Source: Jackrogersella multiformis
Lineage: Eukaryota; Ascomycota; Sordariomycetes; Xylariales; Hypoxylaceae
Assembly: GCA_902806575.1 (NCBI GenBank)
Contig: CADCXD010000001.1
Coordinates: 992,001-1,056,000 of the forward strand
DNA length: 64,000 nt
Direction of reading: 5' to 3'
Part shown: positions 44,128 through 54,241 of the stretch, piece by piece
Layout: each line of letters starts with the position of its first letter
Position numbering within the stretch: the first letter of the stretch is position 1
The notes under the pieces: generated by a model
Databases searched by the model: none
Told to the model about the DNA's origin: nothing
Seen by the model: the letters and a program-made list of their open reading frames with translations, nothing else
Translations under genes and position numbers: made by a program

Positions 44128-45610
44128 ATGGCGTCATCAGACAACGCACACCGCGAGAGCGAGCCTCTCCTTCTCAGCCCCGGCTCTCCGGCGCAAGACA
44201 GAGACTCCAACGACTTCGAGCCCCGGAGCCGGAGCCGGACGTCCGATCCCGGCAAGCAAGCAGCGGCCGCGTCTCCAGACGCCCAGCACCAGGCAAGCGT
44301 CCTCCCGCGGATCGGCGCGGCGATGCTGTCGTTCGTGGTGCTGGGGATGACGGTGTCGACGCTCGGGGTGATGGTGCCGCAGCTCGAGGCGTACTACCGG
44401 CTGTCGGACCTGCGCGTGTCGTTCGTGTTCCTGGTGTGGCCGGCGGGGTACGTGGGCGCGGCGTGCCTCAACGGCGGCGTGCACCGGCGCTTCGGGCAGC
44501 GGGCGTCGCCGCCCTCGGCCCGCTCTTCCACGTCGTGCTCGCCGCCGCCGCCGCCCTGCACCCGCCCTTCCCCGCGCTGCTGCTGGCCCTGGCCGTCGGC
44601 TCCCTCGGCACCGGCATCCTCGACGGCTCGTTCTGCGCCTGGGCCGGCGGCATGGAGAATGCGAATGTGGTGCAGGGGTTCTTGCACGGCGCGTATTCTG
44701 CCGGCGCCGCCGCCGGCCCGTTCCTAGCGGGCACGATGCTGTCCGTTGGGGGCATGCCGTGGTATGCGTGGTACTATGTCCTCGTAAGGAAGCTCCATCC
44801 ATACCTCCCCACCTACATAACCCCTTAATACCCAAATTCCCAGTCACTAACACCAGAAACCTACCTATCTAGCTAGGCATGTCCATCCTCGAGGCCCTAG
44901 CTCTTCTCCTCGCCTTCCGGTCCTCGGACTCCGCAGCATACCTCGCCAGCCACCGGCCCCTCCCGCAAGACCCACCCACACCCACCACACCCACCGCCAG
45001 ACCCAGCATGTTCGCCCACGCCGCCACGTGGCTCTGCGCCGCGTACTTCCTCGCGTGCGTGGGCACGGAGAACGCGATCTCGGGGTGGATCGTGGTGTTC
45101 ATGACGCGGGAGCACGGCGCGTCGCCGTACCTAGCCAGCCTGTCCTCCTCCGGGTTCTGGATCGGGCAGGCGGCGGGGCGGGTGCTTCTCGGGCCCGTGA
45201 CCCAGCGGCTGGGCGTGCGGCCCGCGACGATCGCCTACCTAGCCTTCGCGCTGGCGTTCGAGCTCGTCTTCGCGTGGGTGCGCCTGCCGGCGCTCTCGGC
45301 CGCCGCGGTCGCGCTGCTGGGGTTCAGCCTGGGCCCGCTGTTCCCGGCCGGCGTGTACGTGCTGACGCGGCTGCTGCCGCGGGACCTGCACGTCGGCGCC
45401 ATCTCCTTCGTCGTGCTGATCGGCCAGGTCGGCGGCGCGCTGTTCCCCTTCGGCCTCGGCGCCCTGGCCGACACCTTGGGCATCCGCGTCTTCCAAGTCG
45501 TGGTTTTCGCCCAGCTCGTCGCCACCCTCCTGATCTGGCTTGCCTTCCCGAGGTTGCCGCGGCCGGACGCGCCGTGCGAGGATTGTGAAGAAGGTATAGG
45601 TACTCGATAA
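44128..45610 (+). CDS. MFS transporter (FHS/Bsc6-like) with apparent one-base frameshift
   Basis: A major facilitator of the FHS-like fungal group. Exon 1 is 44128-44783 and exon 2 is 44873-45610, with an 89-bp intron. A hydrophilic N-terminal tail leads to TM1 (AMLSFVVLGMTVSTLGVMVP), then LSDLRVSFVFLVWPAGYVGAA and HRRFGQR. Homology then continues one frame over with GVAALGPLFHVVLAAAAALHPPFPALLLAL, FCAWAGGMENANVVQGFLHGAYSAGAAAGPF and GGMPWYAWYYVL. Exon 1 is 656 bases; one more base in the CGGGCG run at 44499-44505 would restore every motif in frame. Exon 2 is clean (TENAISGWIVVFM, SSSGFWIGQAAGRVLLG, ISFVVLIGQVGGALFPF). As written, translation ends at 44727. The single lesion in a G-rich stretch could be a recent mutation or an assembly error; the rest looks under constraint. 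Expected product about 464 residues. Confidence 0.82.
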
Positions 45611-46112
45611 TGCGTATTATTATTTGACTCCTAATTTGGATCTGAGCTTTCTACGTACATGACTAACTTTTGCGCCCTGGATATATTTTGTCAACAGCCC
45701 CAGTAGTTGTGAGGGTTCCATACTTATATGCCATCTTTAGAGATAACATGTCTATGAAACAACTATACCTTAGGTACGGTGAATTTTATATCGACTGTAC
45801 TGATATCAACAACCTCACCATGTTTGCAGGTAAAGACAGTACTTAAAACGTTTTCTTATGCTATTTAATAAGCCACTTTAATATGATACAGGTAGGTATT
45901 GCGAGCTAAGTATTAATCTGCAGAAACTATGTTCCATCCATCACACTTAGGGTAACAATAAGAATGTGAGCTGACCAAGATCATCAAGTCAAGTTGCAAA
46001 TTAAGTCTCAGTCTGGTAGCAGCAAGCCTCGCCCCATGGCGACGTCAAATACCTAGTAGATAGAATGGCGAGACTAGGAATAGAAACAGGTGTCCTGATT
46101 TGGGCCACAATG
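45611..46112. other. Spacer between convergent genes
   Basis: AT-rich, presumably 3' untranslated regions. No gene or RNA is recognised. Confidence 0.5.
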
Positions 46113-49100
46113 CTATCCTCGACCTGAAATCGCCTCCTCCCTAGCGGCACGTATGGCACCCTTGATTCGCGTCGCTTGTCGTTGCCAATCTGCGTAATCC
46201 TGGTTGCGGTGTCGAGATAGACATTTGGCACGGAAGTCTTGTGTTGTCCTTGATAACTCGCCATACAATGTTGCAAGCTCCAGATACTTCTGCTCAACCA
46301 CAGTTGATGCGTTATGCAATTCTCCTGTTTGACGTTGGGCTAGTCTCTCCGAGACTTTTATGCCGTTGCGCTTGTACTCGTGGACAATAGCAAGGACGCT
46401 TTCCTCTCGAGTTCTTAGGTGTTCGAGAAGACTCTTTTTCCTTGTTAGCGAGCACCACGACGGCATTGGTCTAGAGGAAATGGGCACTTACCGTGGAGAT
46501 AGAATGAAGGGTATCTACCACACCTCTTGATGCCGCATCTACTGCATCTTGCCATTTCGCCTCGTATCCAGGCTTTGATGACAGATTACCTCGTTGACTC
46601 CCATGTCTTCTCGAAGGGGCTTCTCTAATAAAGAAGCCTCCTAACTTGCCAGCCTTAGAAGACAGTGGCCTGGGATCATCCTGGGGTTTGATTGCGAGAT
46701 TTGGTTGCAGCCATGACAGCCGTTTTGTAGGTTGTTGGTTATCTCTCTCATGGTTATCTCTCCCATAAGTCTCTTCACTGACCTCTTGACTGCAATCCGT
46801 CTGCTTTTGTTCCAAGGCGACTTTGCGAGCAAAGTCTATCGATTTCGGATAAAGTTGCGGAGCTTGGGGAACAATATTCTTTGTATGTTTCGCTGAATGT
46901 CTGGCACTCGAGCTTGGACTCAGTATTTTTCGGGTCTTGGGATTAGATATAGGTTTATAATTCCCTAGATCACCTAGAATATCGGGCCTCGCAATATCGG
47001 GGGCCTGAAGCTGCACCCGACTAGATGATGGAGGGATATCGCCTTGAACTAGCCGTGGCTCAAAGTCTGAGGTTGCCTGCGAAGGCCAAGAATTGGTATT
47101 GTTAAAATGTGCCTGAGGTCTTGCTAGAAGTTTGAATTGTTCTTTATAGTTGACAAATTGCAGGGATTCTCCCAGTGGCTTGCGTCCGAAAGTTGCTATA
47201 TTTCCAGTAATCGCGTTTGGAGACATTGATGGGCTCGCCAATGGGCTTCCCAACTCACTGACTCTCGAGCGCGTGGTGATCTGCTTGGGGACCTCATCAA
47301 GCTGTTGATAGCTATTCCCTTTGCTGAGAAGAGATTGGTCTTCTTTAGCTGAAACTAGAATCTTTTGCGGCTGTTCAAGATGTATATCGACCTGATTCGA
47401 GTCCTTCTTCACTACATCTATGTTTCCTTGTTTCCGGTTAGAGCCAATACCTGGAGCTTGAAGCAACGGGTGAGTTCCCTTATTCGGGCTGTCTTTTGGA
47501 TTTCTCCCACCCTTCTTCAATTTCTGGATTTTGTCGGGAGCGATCCGAGTTGAGGATACCAGATTATTGTCTGAGTAATTATCCGCTTGTGCGGGTTTCA
47601 ATGAGGTATTTGCGTCGATTTGTCGGGCATTACTTTTCCAGGGTTTCGATAGGTCACTGGGGGGTTCGTGCACTCTCAAAGCTTGTGGTGCTGTCTGTTT
47701 CGCCTGGTCACTGGAGTTGTTCACAACAGGGACCGAGATATATGATTGCTTCCCAGGTACCTTTTGCGCACCGACTTCTGGAAGTTCCGGATGTGTATGC
47801 TTTCGTGGAGGCACTGGAGCAACATCTATATCTGGGTTGGAAACCCGGTCTGGGGGTGTAGCTTCTGGGGAGGGTTCTTCTAGGGTTACTGGGCGAACGG
47901 GTTTTTGCTTCATGGTCTCACTCTTGTCCTCCTCGATGTGAGTCCAAGTATTTGCTTCATTCAGTGTAAGATCTGCACTCTGGTCATGGGTATCGACTTC
48001 CTGGTCCTTTGCCTGATTTGATCCAGCTGGGCTAAGCCGTTCCTCGCGCTGAGCTTCTTGGTCTTTAGACCTATGAAAGTATTCACTGTTGCCTAGATTA
48101 TGAGCTAGTTTCTGTCCATAAGTCCGCGTGATGCTCTTTGCATTTTTTGGCTTCGGTCCCAAATTCACGGGGCTCCGCTTCTTCTTTGAATTGGGACCTA
48201 TGGCTGTGTTAGGCATGGCCGGCGAGACATGATTTTCGGGTTGGATCTCTGGTAGTTGGCCATTTTCTTGCGCCTCAGGCGAAAAACACAGGTCGTCCTC
48301 ATCCAGGACGGACGGCGGAGAATGGAGTATATCATTTCGGTTGCCTGAACTCTGCTTATTGGCTGCCATTGTACCAGAGTTTTGCTGAGACGTAGCCTTT
48401 TTGTTGGCATTCTGTGCAACTTGTGTCAATTGTACATTCTCCGGTTCGGCATAAAACGACTTCTTCGGATGTCTTGCTGTTGTCTGTTTTCGCTTTTCCT
48501 GTTTATCAATAGGTGATGGTTGAGAATTTGGAATGACCTCGTCTGGCTGTTCAAATTTCTTCTCCTTATTTCCGCCTTGAGCTCGTCGCGATGTACGAGT
48601 AGACATGACCGCAGAGCTAACTGAAGCTTTTGTCGTGGGGTTGCGCGCACCCACAACGTTAGCGGTTTGGCTAATGCGCTTCGATGCTGTCTTAGTGGCA
48701 CTGGCTTTCTGTGCCCGACCTTTCTTGGTAATGGCTGGCTTAGATCCCTTGACTGTCGCTGAGGTGCTTTGCGTATTACCTTTGGTCACTGTCTGCGGTT
48801 TACTGGCGGCTTTCCCACGAACTGGTTTGTTTGGGGCCTTTCTCTTTCCCTGACGTTGAGCTGTCTCTTCCACATAGGAACTGTCGGATTCCTGTCCTTT
48901 GCTCTCAAGTATCTCGAATTCAGATTCGTCTGCATCCGGTTTAGGGGCGCCAGCACTCTTCTTACGACGATCACTATGATGATCTAGCTTGGGGTGCTCC
49001 ATGGTTTCAGCTTGTTCCGGGCGAAGTGATGCAATGTGGTCATCAATATCCGATGCTAAGGATGAATGGGAAGAGCAATCCGAACTAAGAATAAGTATGT

Positions 49101-49365
49101 CCTTGGGATCAGGCATATCACGAGGAATTGGTTCCGTTTCCGCTTGTGCAGCGTTGGAAAAGAGACTCTCGCCAATTTGGTGCTCTGGCTCACTGTGGGA
49201 ATTCTGGTCCATCTCACCTCGTGTGGTTGGCGAGGATGAGCGTTCGTCTGGGTTGGAGCTCGTGGTATTTATAGGGTCGTTAGGAAGTTCCGAAGGGGGG
49301 TTGCTTTGCGTCATCTCCCAACTTGCATGAGACTCGTGAGATTTACGCCGCCACTGACAAGACAT
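46113..49365 (-). CDS. Large, mostly disordered protein with C-terminal coiled coil, function unknown
   Basis: I do not recognise the family. Two exons on the minus strand (46492-49365 and 46113-46433, intron 58 bp using an AAAAAG acceptor) encode 1064 residues. About the first 950 are Ser/Thr/Gln/Asn/Lys/Pro-rich and likely disordered, with basic Lys-rich blocks (KKSAGAPK, KGRAQKASATK, SKKKRSPVNLGPKPK) that could be nuclear localisation signals. Residues 90-96 read ILILSSD, a hydrophobic core plus acidic/Ser form like a SUMO-interacting motif. Exon 2 encodes a helical segment rich in Glu, Arg and Leu (LLEHLRTREESVLAIVHEY onwards) that looks like a coiled coil, ending in AAREEAISG. The layout of a disordered nuclear scaffold with a terminal helix resembles chromatin or kinetochore-associated proteins, but this is only an analogy. 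The start at 49365 is the first true ATG; the two codons before it start with GTG. Confidence 0.8.
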
Positions 49366-50604
49366 ATCCACCGGATTTACTACCTAGATAGTTAGTTCCA
49401 GTATATATAAAGATGTCGTTTTGATAGAAGCCATATAGTGATTGGTTTTCGTCATGATATTCTTCGGATTATTTTATTAGAAAGGGGGGAGAGACTTACA
49501 GGCCTTTTATTATCTAAACCTATATCCCCATACACTGACTATTATGTTCTAGATATTTAGTATGAAGGGATCAAAAGGTCAAATTCTCCTCAAATCTCTT
49601 GGTCAAGTGGTTAATCTCAGTATGATCGATAGACAAGTTTGCGAATGTGATATGGTGATATTGAATTGTTAAATAAGCGCAACAGGAGGTGAGATCTGGC
49701 CTATATTTCTCAAGTTATCGGTGACATGACCTGGAAAGCGATCTGAACTTGAGACACAATCCCTAGGCATTGGGAGAAATCAATTGCAAATAGACACTGT
49801 GGTTCAATGCTTTGGACGTTGGGTGAATATATGTAAGAGACGGTTAGGGGAATAAATATCAGAGATCATAGAGATCATAGAGATGGATTAAGGATGGATT
49901 GTACGTCTGAGTCCTATTAGCTGCCGAAATTGTTTAGAGGAAAGATATTTAAAAGGAAATGTTAAATTTTGATAATTGGTGCCATGTAACATAACATTAT
50001 GTATTAACATGTTGAGTGTAATTAAATGAAGAAGGTACAGTTCAATAAATGTATTGTGCCTTGTGGCTTCCCCCTTATATCTGTGCTTGAACCTACAGCA
50101 GTCCTAAGCTTGCACCTTCCTTCAGCTCTTACCTCCATACCTCTTATTTCACCTTAGATACCTAGGTAGGTACGTAAGTAGGTAGTGGCCAATGGTATTA
50201 GTGATGGATACAATATGGTTTGTAAAGCAAGCCGTAGCTACCTACTGCCAGCTTTCCCGATCGCCTAACTCTTATATTGGCGTAAATGATCAAGTTATAA
50301 GCTGTATTACTAGAGCCATGCCAACGAGAATATACTAGAGTTAAGAGGTTACCATCACGTCAAGTGCATTATAGGATATTGTCACCGTAGTATTCATTAA
50401 AGCATGGGAAGCCGGCAGTGCGCCGGTCGGTCTCTGAGGCCGTAGCTGACTTAATTTAAGTCATGCTAATGCTAGTATGACGAGGTCACTCGCCAAAGTT
50501 CAGTAGGTACAAGTCCATATGAATCGTTTTGTCCCAGGATCCGCCTGAATCAATGCAACCAGCCAACGCCATGTAGTCCTTCGTATCGTTCAATGCCTCC
50601 AGAT
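49366..50604. other. Gene-free spacer
   Basis: Promoter of the large unknown gene and 3' region of RPL11. Repeated AGAGATCAT words near 49859-49883 and a CCTAGGTAGGTAC motif at 50160-50174. No gene is seen. Confidence 0.5.
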
Positions 50605-51245
50605 TTATCGAACAATGCCGTCGAAGCGCTGCTTGAACCACTTGACGGTCTCGTCACGGTTGATGCGGTGGCTGGCACCAATCTTGCTCTTGCATCGTCG
50701 GCGGCGGGTGACGCGCTCACCGGGGCGGGTCATGCAGCAGTAGAAGTCCATGCCGTAGATACCGATGGCCGGGTCGTACTTGATGCCGAGATCGATGTGC
50801 TCGTTGATACCGAAGCCAAAGTTGCCGGTCTCGCTGAAGTTGCGCTTGCGGAGCTCGTACTCCTTGACCTTGAGGCCACGCTCGAGGATTTCTTCGGCCT
50901 TGGGGCCACGGACGGTAACGTGGACAGCGATCTTTTCGTTACGTCGGATACCGAAGGTTCGGACAGTATAGCGAGCCTTGCCTAGAAATTAGGTGGTCAG
51001 GAATGTTTTAAAATCTCGATATTCAATTACAAGGTTGACTTACTGTAGACAGGAGTCTGACCGCTCAGCTGTTCCAAGACCTTCGCAGCACGAGTCAATC
51101 TGTCACCAGATTCGCCGACTGAGATGTTGAGGACGAGCTTCTGGATGCGAAGCTCTCGCATGGGGTTCTGAGCCTTCTCAGACTATTGAGAATAATTATT
51201 AGCAGCAAATTTAAATGAATGATTGATATTTATTTAACTTACCAT
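50605..51245 (-). CDS. 60S ribosomal protein L11 (uL5)
   Basis: A cytosolic large-subunit ribosomal protein that binds 5S rRNA together with uL18. Three exons on the minus strand: 51243-51245 (only the ATG), 51044-51182 and 50605-50981, with introns of 60 and 62 bp; 172 residues. Conserved text includes NPMRELRIQKLVLNISVGESGDRLTRA, VLEQLSGQTPVYSKARYTVRTFGIRRNEKIA at the exon 2-3 joint, ELRKRNFSETGNFGFGINEHIDLGIKYDP and GIYGMDFY, then TRRRRCKSKIG. The match to eukaryotic uL5 is essentially full length. A first exon of exactly one codon is unusual but is supported by the CACCATG context, the GTAAGT donor and the second exon opening with SEKAQNP. Divergent from SmB. Confidence 0.97.
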
Positions 51246-51783
51246 GGTGGCTAGTGTATGGATAGTAACGATCGCGAATGCGGACTTGAAGGAGGTTGTT
51301 TCTTGTCGCGAAATTGGCAGTTGTGAAGTTTGGAGGAAGGAAAAGTACTTTTAGAATTTCGCGGTGGTTTGAAGGGTTTCCTGCCCTACTCCAGAATGTG
51401 GGGGAGGAACTGTGGCTAATGCACAATTATTAACCTTGAAAGTGTGGCTTTTGACAGATACATTTCTAATGGTGGGCACCTACCTAGGTAGCAAACAGGG
51501 TCCGAGCTTTTGATTATAACCTTACCTATCTTGGACTAGCGGGGTTACAATCACTTTTCTATGGAGCTTGATACTTTTCAGCCTTGATGGTGCTGCCTCG
51601 TCCAATTTTCGTTAATCGAGCTCCGCCTATCTACCATATCCATGCTTGGACTCTAACCTCACACGCACCCGACGTGACAGAGACCTCATAGAAGTCTTGC
51701 TCAAGTTATCTCGACTTTGAAATTACAAATAGACAATTTTTGTAACTACTTGAGAAGCTCCATCGGAGCTAGTCATCGCAAAG
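51246..51783. promoter_or_regulatory. Divergent promoter of RPL11 and SmB
   Basis: A 538-bp region between two housekeeping genes read in opposite directions. It includes a CCTACCTAGGTAGC palindrome (51480-51493). No other element is claimed. Confidence 0.5.
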
Positions 51784-52726
51784 ATGTCGAACAAGCAAGG
51801 AAAGATGGTATGTTGCCTCCCCTCACCAGTCTATAGCTTCGACGTTGACATTGCAGCTGACTAAACGGGTATTATCTAGGCCGGCTACGTATGCTTCCCC
51901 TTTATCGCGTCCTTTCGCGCGACGCTCTCGTCGTAACCATTATACGACTGTCTACTGACTCTTCTAGATCAACTACCGAATGAGGGTCACGTTGATGGAC
52001 GGCCGCCAGATGACGGGTCAGATGCTGGCTTTCGACAAGGTAATTCCTATCTGTTGATGAACTTGAATCTATCAGCTAATTTTTCTTATAGCACATGAAC
52101 CTCGTGTTAGCCGATACCGAAGAATTCCGACGCGTAAAGCGAAAGCAGACGAAGCCTACGGCACCTGGCGCATCTAGCTCATCCGCAACCCAGACGATCG
52201 AAACCGAAGAGAAGCGTACTTTGGGCTTGACCATCCTTCGTGGTGCTCACATCGTGTCTCTGTCTGTTGAATCTGCTCCGCCTGCAGACCCTAGCACGCG
52301 ACTTGGAAAGAGTACCCCGAGTGGCCTACCTACTGGTTTAACTTCCGGGCCAGGTGTCTCTCGCCCTGCTGGACGCGGTGCAGCTCCATCGTCTCTTGCT
52401 GTAAGTACTCATACTATGGCTAAGGAAATGTCCAGAACTAACATCTACCAGGGACCAGCTGCTGGTGTTGGAGGCAGTGCTCCACCTCCTTTCCCTCAAT
52501 TTGGTGGAGCGCCTGGGTTTGGACCTGGCAGAGGCGGTCGTGAGTATCTCCTGGATTGTTAAGACTGAGTAGAACTACATACTAACATCCATTAGCACCC
52601 GCACCTGGTTTCCCCCCTGGTGGATTTCCTCCACCGGGCTTCCCTCAGAACACTCAATTCCCACCTCCTGGCTTCAATCCTGCTGGTGGACCTCCCCCGG
52701 GATTCAATCCTCCGCCACGAAGATGA
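51784..52726 (+). CDS. Small nuclear ribonucleoprotein SmB
   Basis: A core component of the spliceosomal Sm heptamer that binds the Sm site of U1, U2, U4 and U5 snRNAs. Six exons: 51784-51807, 51880-51888, 51968-52039, 52092-52400, 52452-52539 and 52596-52726; 210 residues. Exon 2 is a nine-base microexon encoding Ala-Gly-Tyr, placed between GKM and INYRMRVTL; the human protein also has three residues (LQH) between KM and IDYRMR, which supports it. The Sm1 motif is INYRMRVTLMDGRQMTGQMLAFDKHMNLVLAD and Sm2 is LGLTILRGAHIVSLSVE. The C-terminus is Pro/Gly/Phe-rich (PPGF repeats) ending in PPPRR. Intron 4 (52401-52451) is 51 bp, a multiple of three, with no stop, so retention would insert 17 residues. 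Confidence 0.95.
51880..51888 (+). other. Nine-base microexon of SmB
   Basis: GCCGGCTAC flanked by a CTGACTAAAC branch-like sequence plus TCTAG acceptor on the left and a GTATGC donor on the right. Including or skipping it keeps the frame. Confidence 0.75.
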
Positions 52727-53447
52727 TTACAGATTAACAGTTCAGGTGTGAGAGAAAGGAGTGCTACCGAACGATGAGTGAGGATACCATTGGCGTTTGG
52801 GGTGGTAGTTGAAAAACTATGGATAGCACCAAATAATGGTGAAAATTGCATTATGTACTCTACGATAGATCGGAAGGTCGAAAATACAGAACCACATGAG
52901 TCTCGAGGGTATCAACTGTCGTTGTAATCAGTCGTCTATATGAAGCAATTGCAATTGATACCTACCTCCTATGGATACCTTGAAGTGTTATTGCCGATTG
53001 GGATATATCTTTGATAATGTACTAATGTGCCTATTAGCATAAGGCTATCTAAAACATTCAACAGGGCCACTCATAATAAGCGGGTCTAGCTGACTACAGG
53101 CTACAGCTACCGGAGGTAATAGGTATTTGATCACTGGTGTTGGTCCCAGGTCCTGGCAGGCGGAACCTGAATGATGGATGTTTGCCCAGCAGCACAGCAG
53201 CAGCAGCCCAGGTTGCTTATCGGATTCCCACCTGAGTCACTATCCAACAAATTAAAGCCCCGCCAAACTTCCAAACTTCCCCCATTGGAAAATTTCCCAC
53301 ATTCCGAGTCGGACACCCCGGCCTTTCTTTTTTTGCTGGGCGCGCAACTTTGAAAGCAACGACTACGACACCGCCAACACTACTTGTTACTTGTCTTGCA
53401 AACCTTCATATCTCTTCGTTGATTGATATCCCCGGTGACAGATCAAG
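52727..53447. other. Spacer between SmB and MPC1
   Basis: SmB 3' untranslated region, a CAGCAG-rich tract near 53189-53206 and the MPC1 promoter. No gene is seen. Confidence 0.5.
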
Positions 53448-54241
53448 ATGGCCGCCTTCTTCAAAGCTGTCAATGCTAAGATTAGGTCGAATCCGGCCCT
53501 GAGCTACTTCTGCTCAACGCGTACGTGAATCCCCAGTTCACCCTTCCGGACTTTACCCTGCAATGTCCGATACCATTCACGATGAAACAAATATGTCGTT
53601 GCTGTGAGAGAGGACGGTGGCTCCAAGCCGCCTATGGTGCTGGATCGTCTATGGATGGATCATGAGTTTGCTTGGGAGCTTTGTAGGACAATCAATGACC
53701 TTAACTTCTTTGCCACTCTCCGCTGGCGCAACATAGGCCTGTTGCTTACTCATTGCGCCATCTCTGTCATGCTAGGAATTGTCTACTGACGTTTATGGTT
53801 CATAGACTTCTGGGGGCCTGCGTCGAATTTTGGTATTCCAGTTGCCGCCGTCATGGACGCACAAAAATCTCCCGAGCTGTATGTTTCCTACCTGCCTATA
53901 GCATTATATGTCGAAGCATTGTCTTCCACTCCCGTCTGTCTTAGACAAGTTCGAAGGCTAAATTGTCTTTCAACTATAGGATATCCGGCGGAATGACCGG
54001 TGCCCTCACTATTTACTCGGCGACATTTATGCGATACGCTCTCGCCGTGACGCCCAAGAACTATCTTCTTTTCGCCTGCCACTTCATCAACGAGGGTTCA
54101 CAACTGACACAAGGATACCGATATCTCCAATGGCATCATTGGGGCGGCAAAGAGAAGGCGGGCATCCAGGGTGCTGTCGAGGAAGCGAAAGAGACGGCAG
54201 TTGCTGCCGGTGATAAGATCAAAAACGCCGTGTCGAAATAG
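53448..54241 (+). CDS. Mitochondrial pyruvate carrier subunit 1
   Basis: A small inner-membrane protein that, with MPC2 or MPC3, forms the heterodimer carrying pyruvate into the mitochondrial matrix. Three exons (53448-53520, 53806-53878, 53980-54241) encode 135 residues. Intron 1 is 285 bp, long for this window, and intron 2 is 101 bp. The joined text shows KIRSNPALSYFCST, HFWGPASNFGIPVAAVMD and the YSATFMRYALAVTPKNYLLF block, then CHFINEGSQLTQGYRYLQW, matching MPC1 along its length. The N-terminal amphipathic segment and two to three hydrophobic helices are as expected. The tail beyond residue 105 is charged and Ala/Lys-rich. A 61-codon open stretch inside intron 1 has no similarity to the family and is not needed. 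Confidence 0.94.

Noticed and set aside
53604..53789. A middle exon of MPC1 in the long intron
   Set aside because: Direct joining of the flanking exons reproduces the conserved CST-HFWGP text, so no extra exon is needed.
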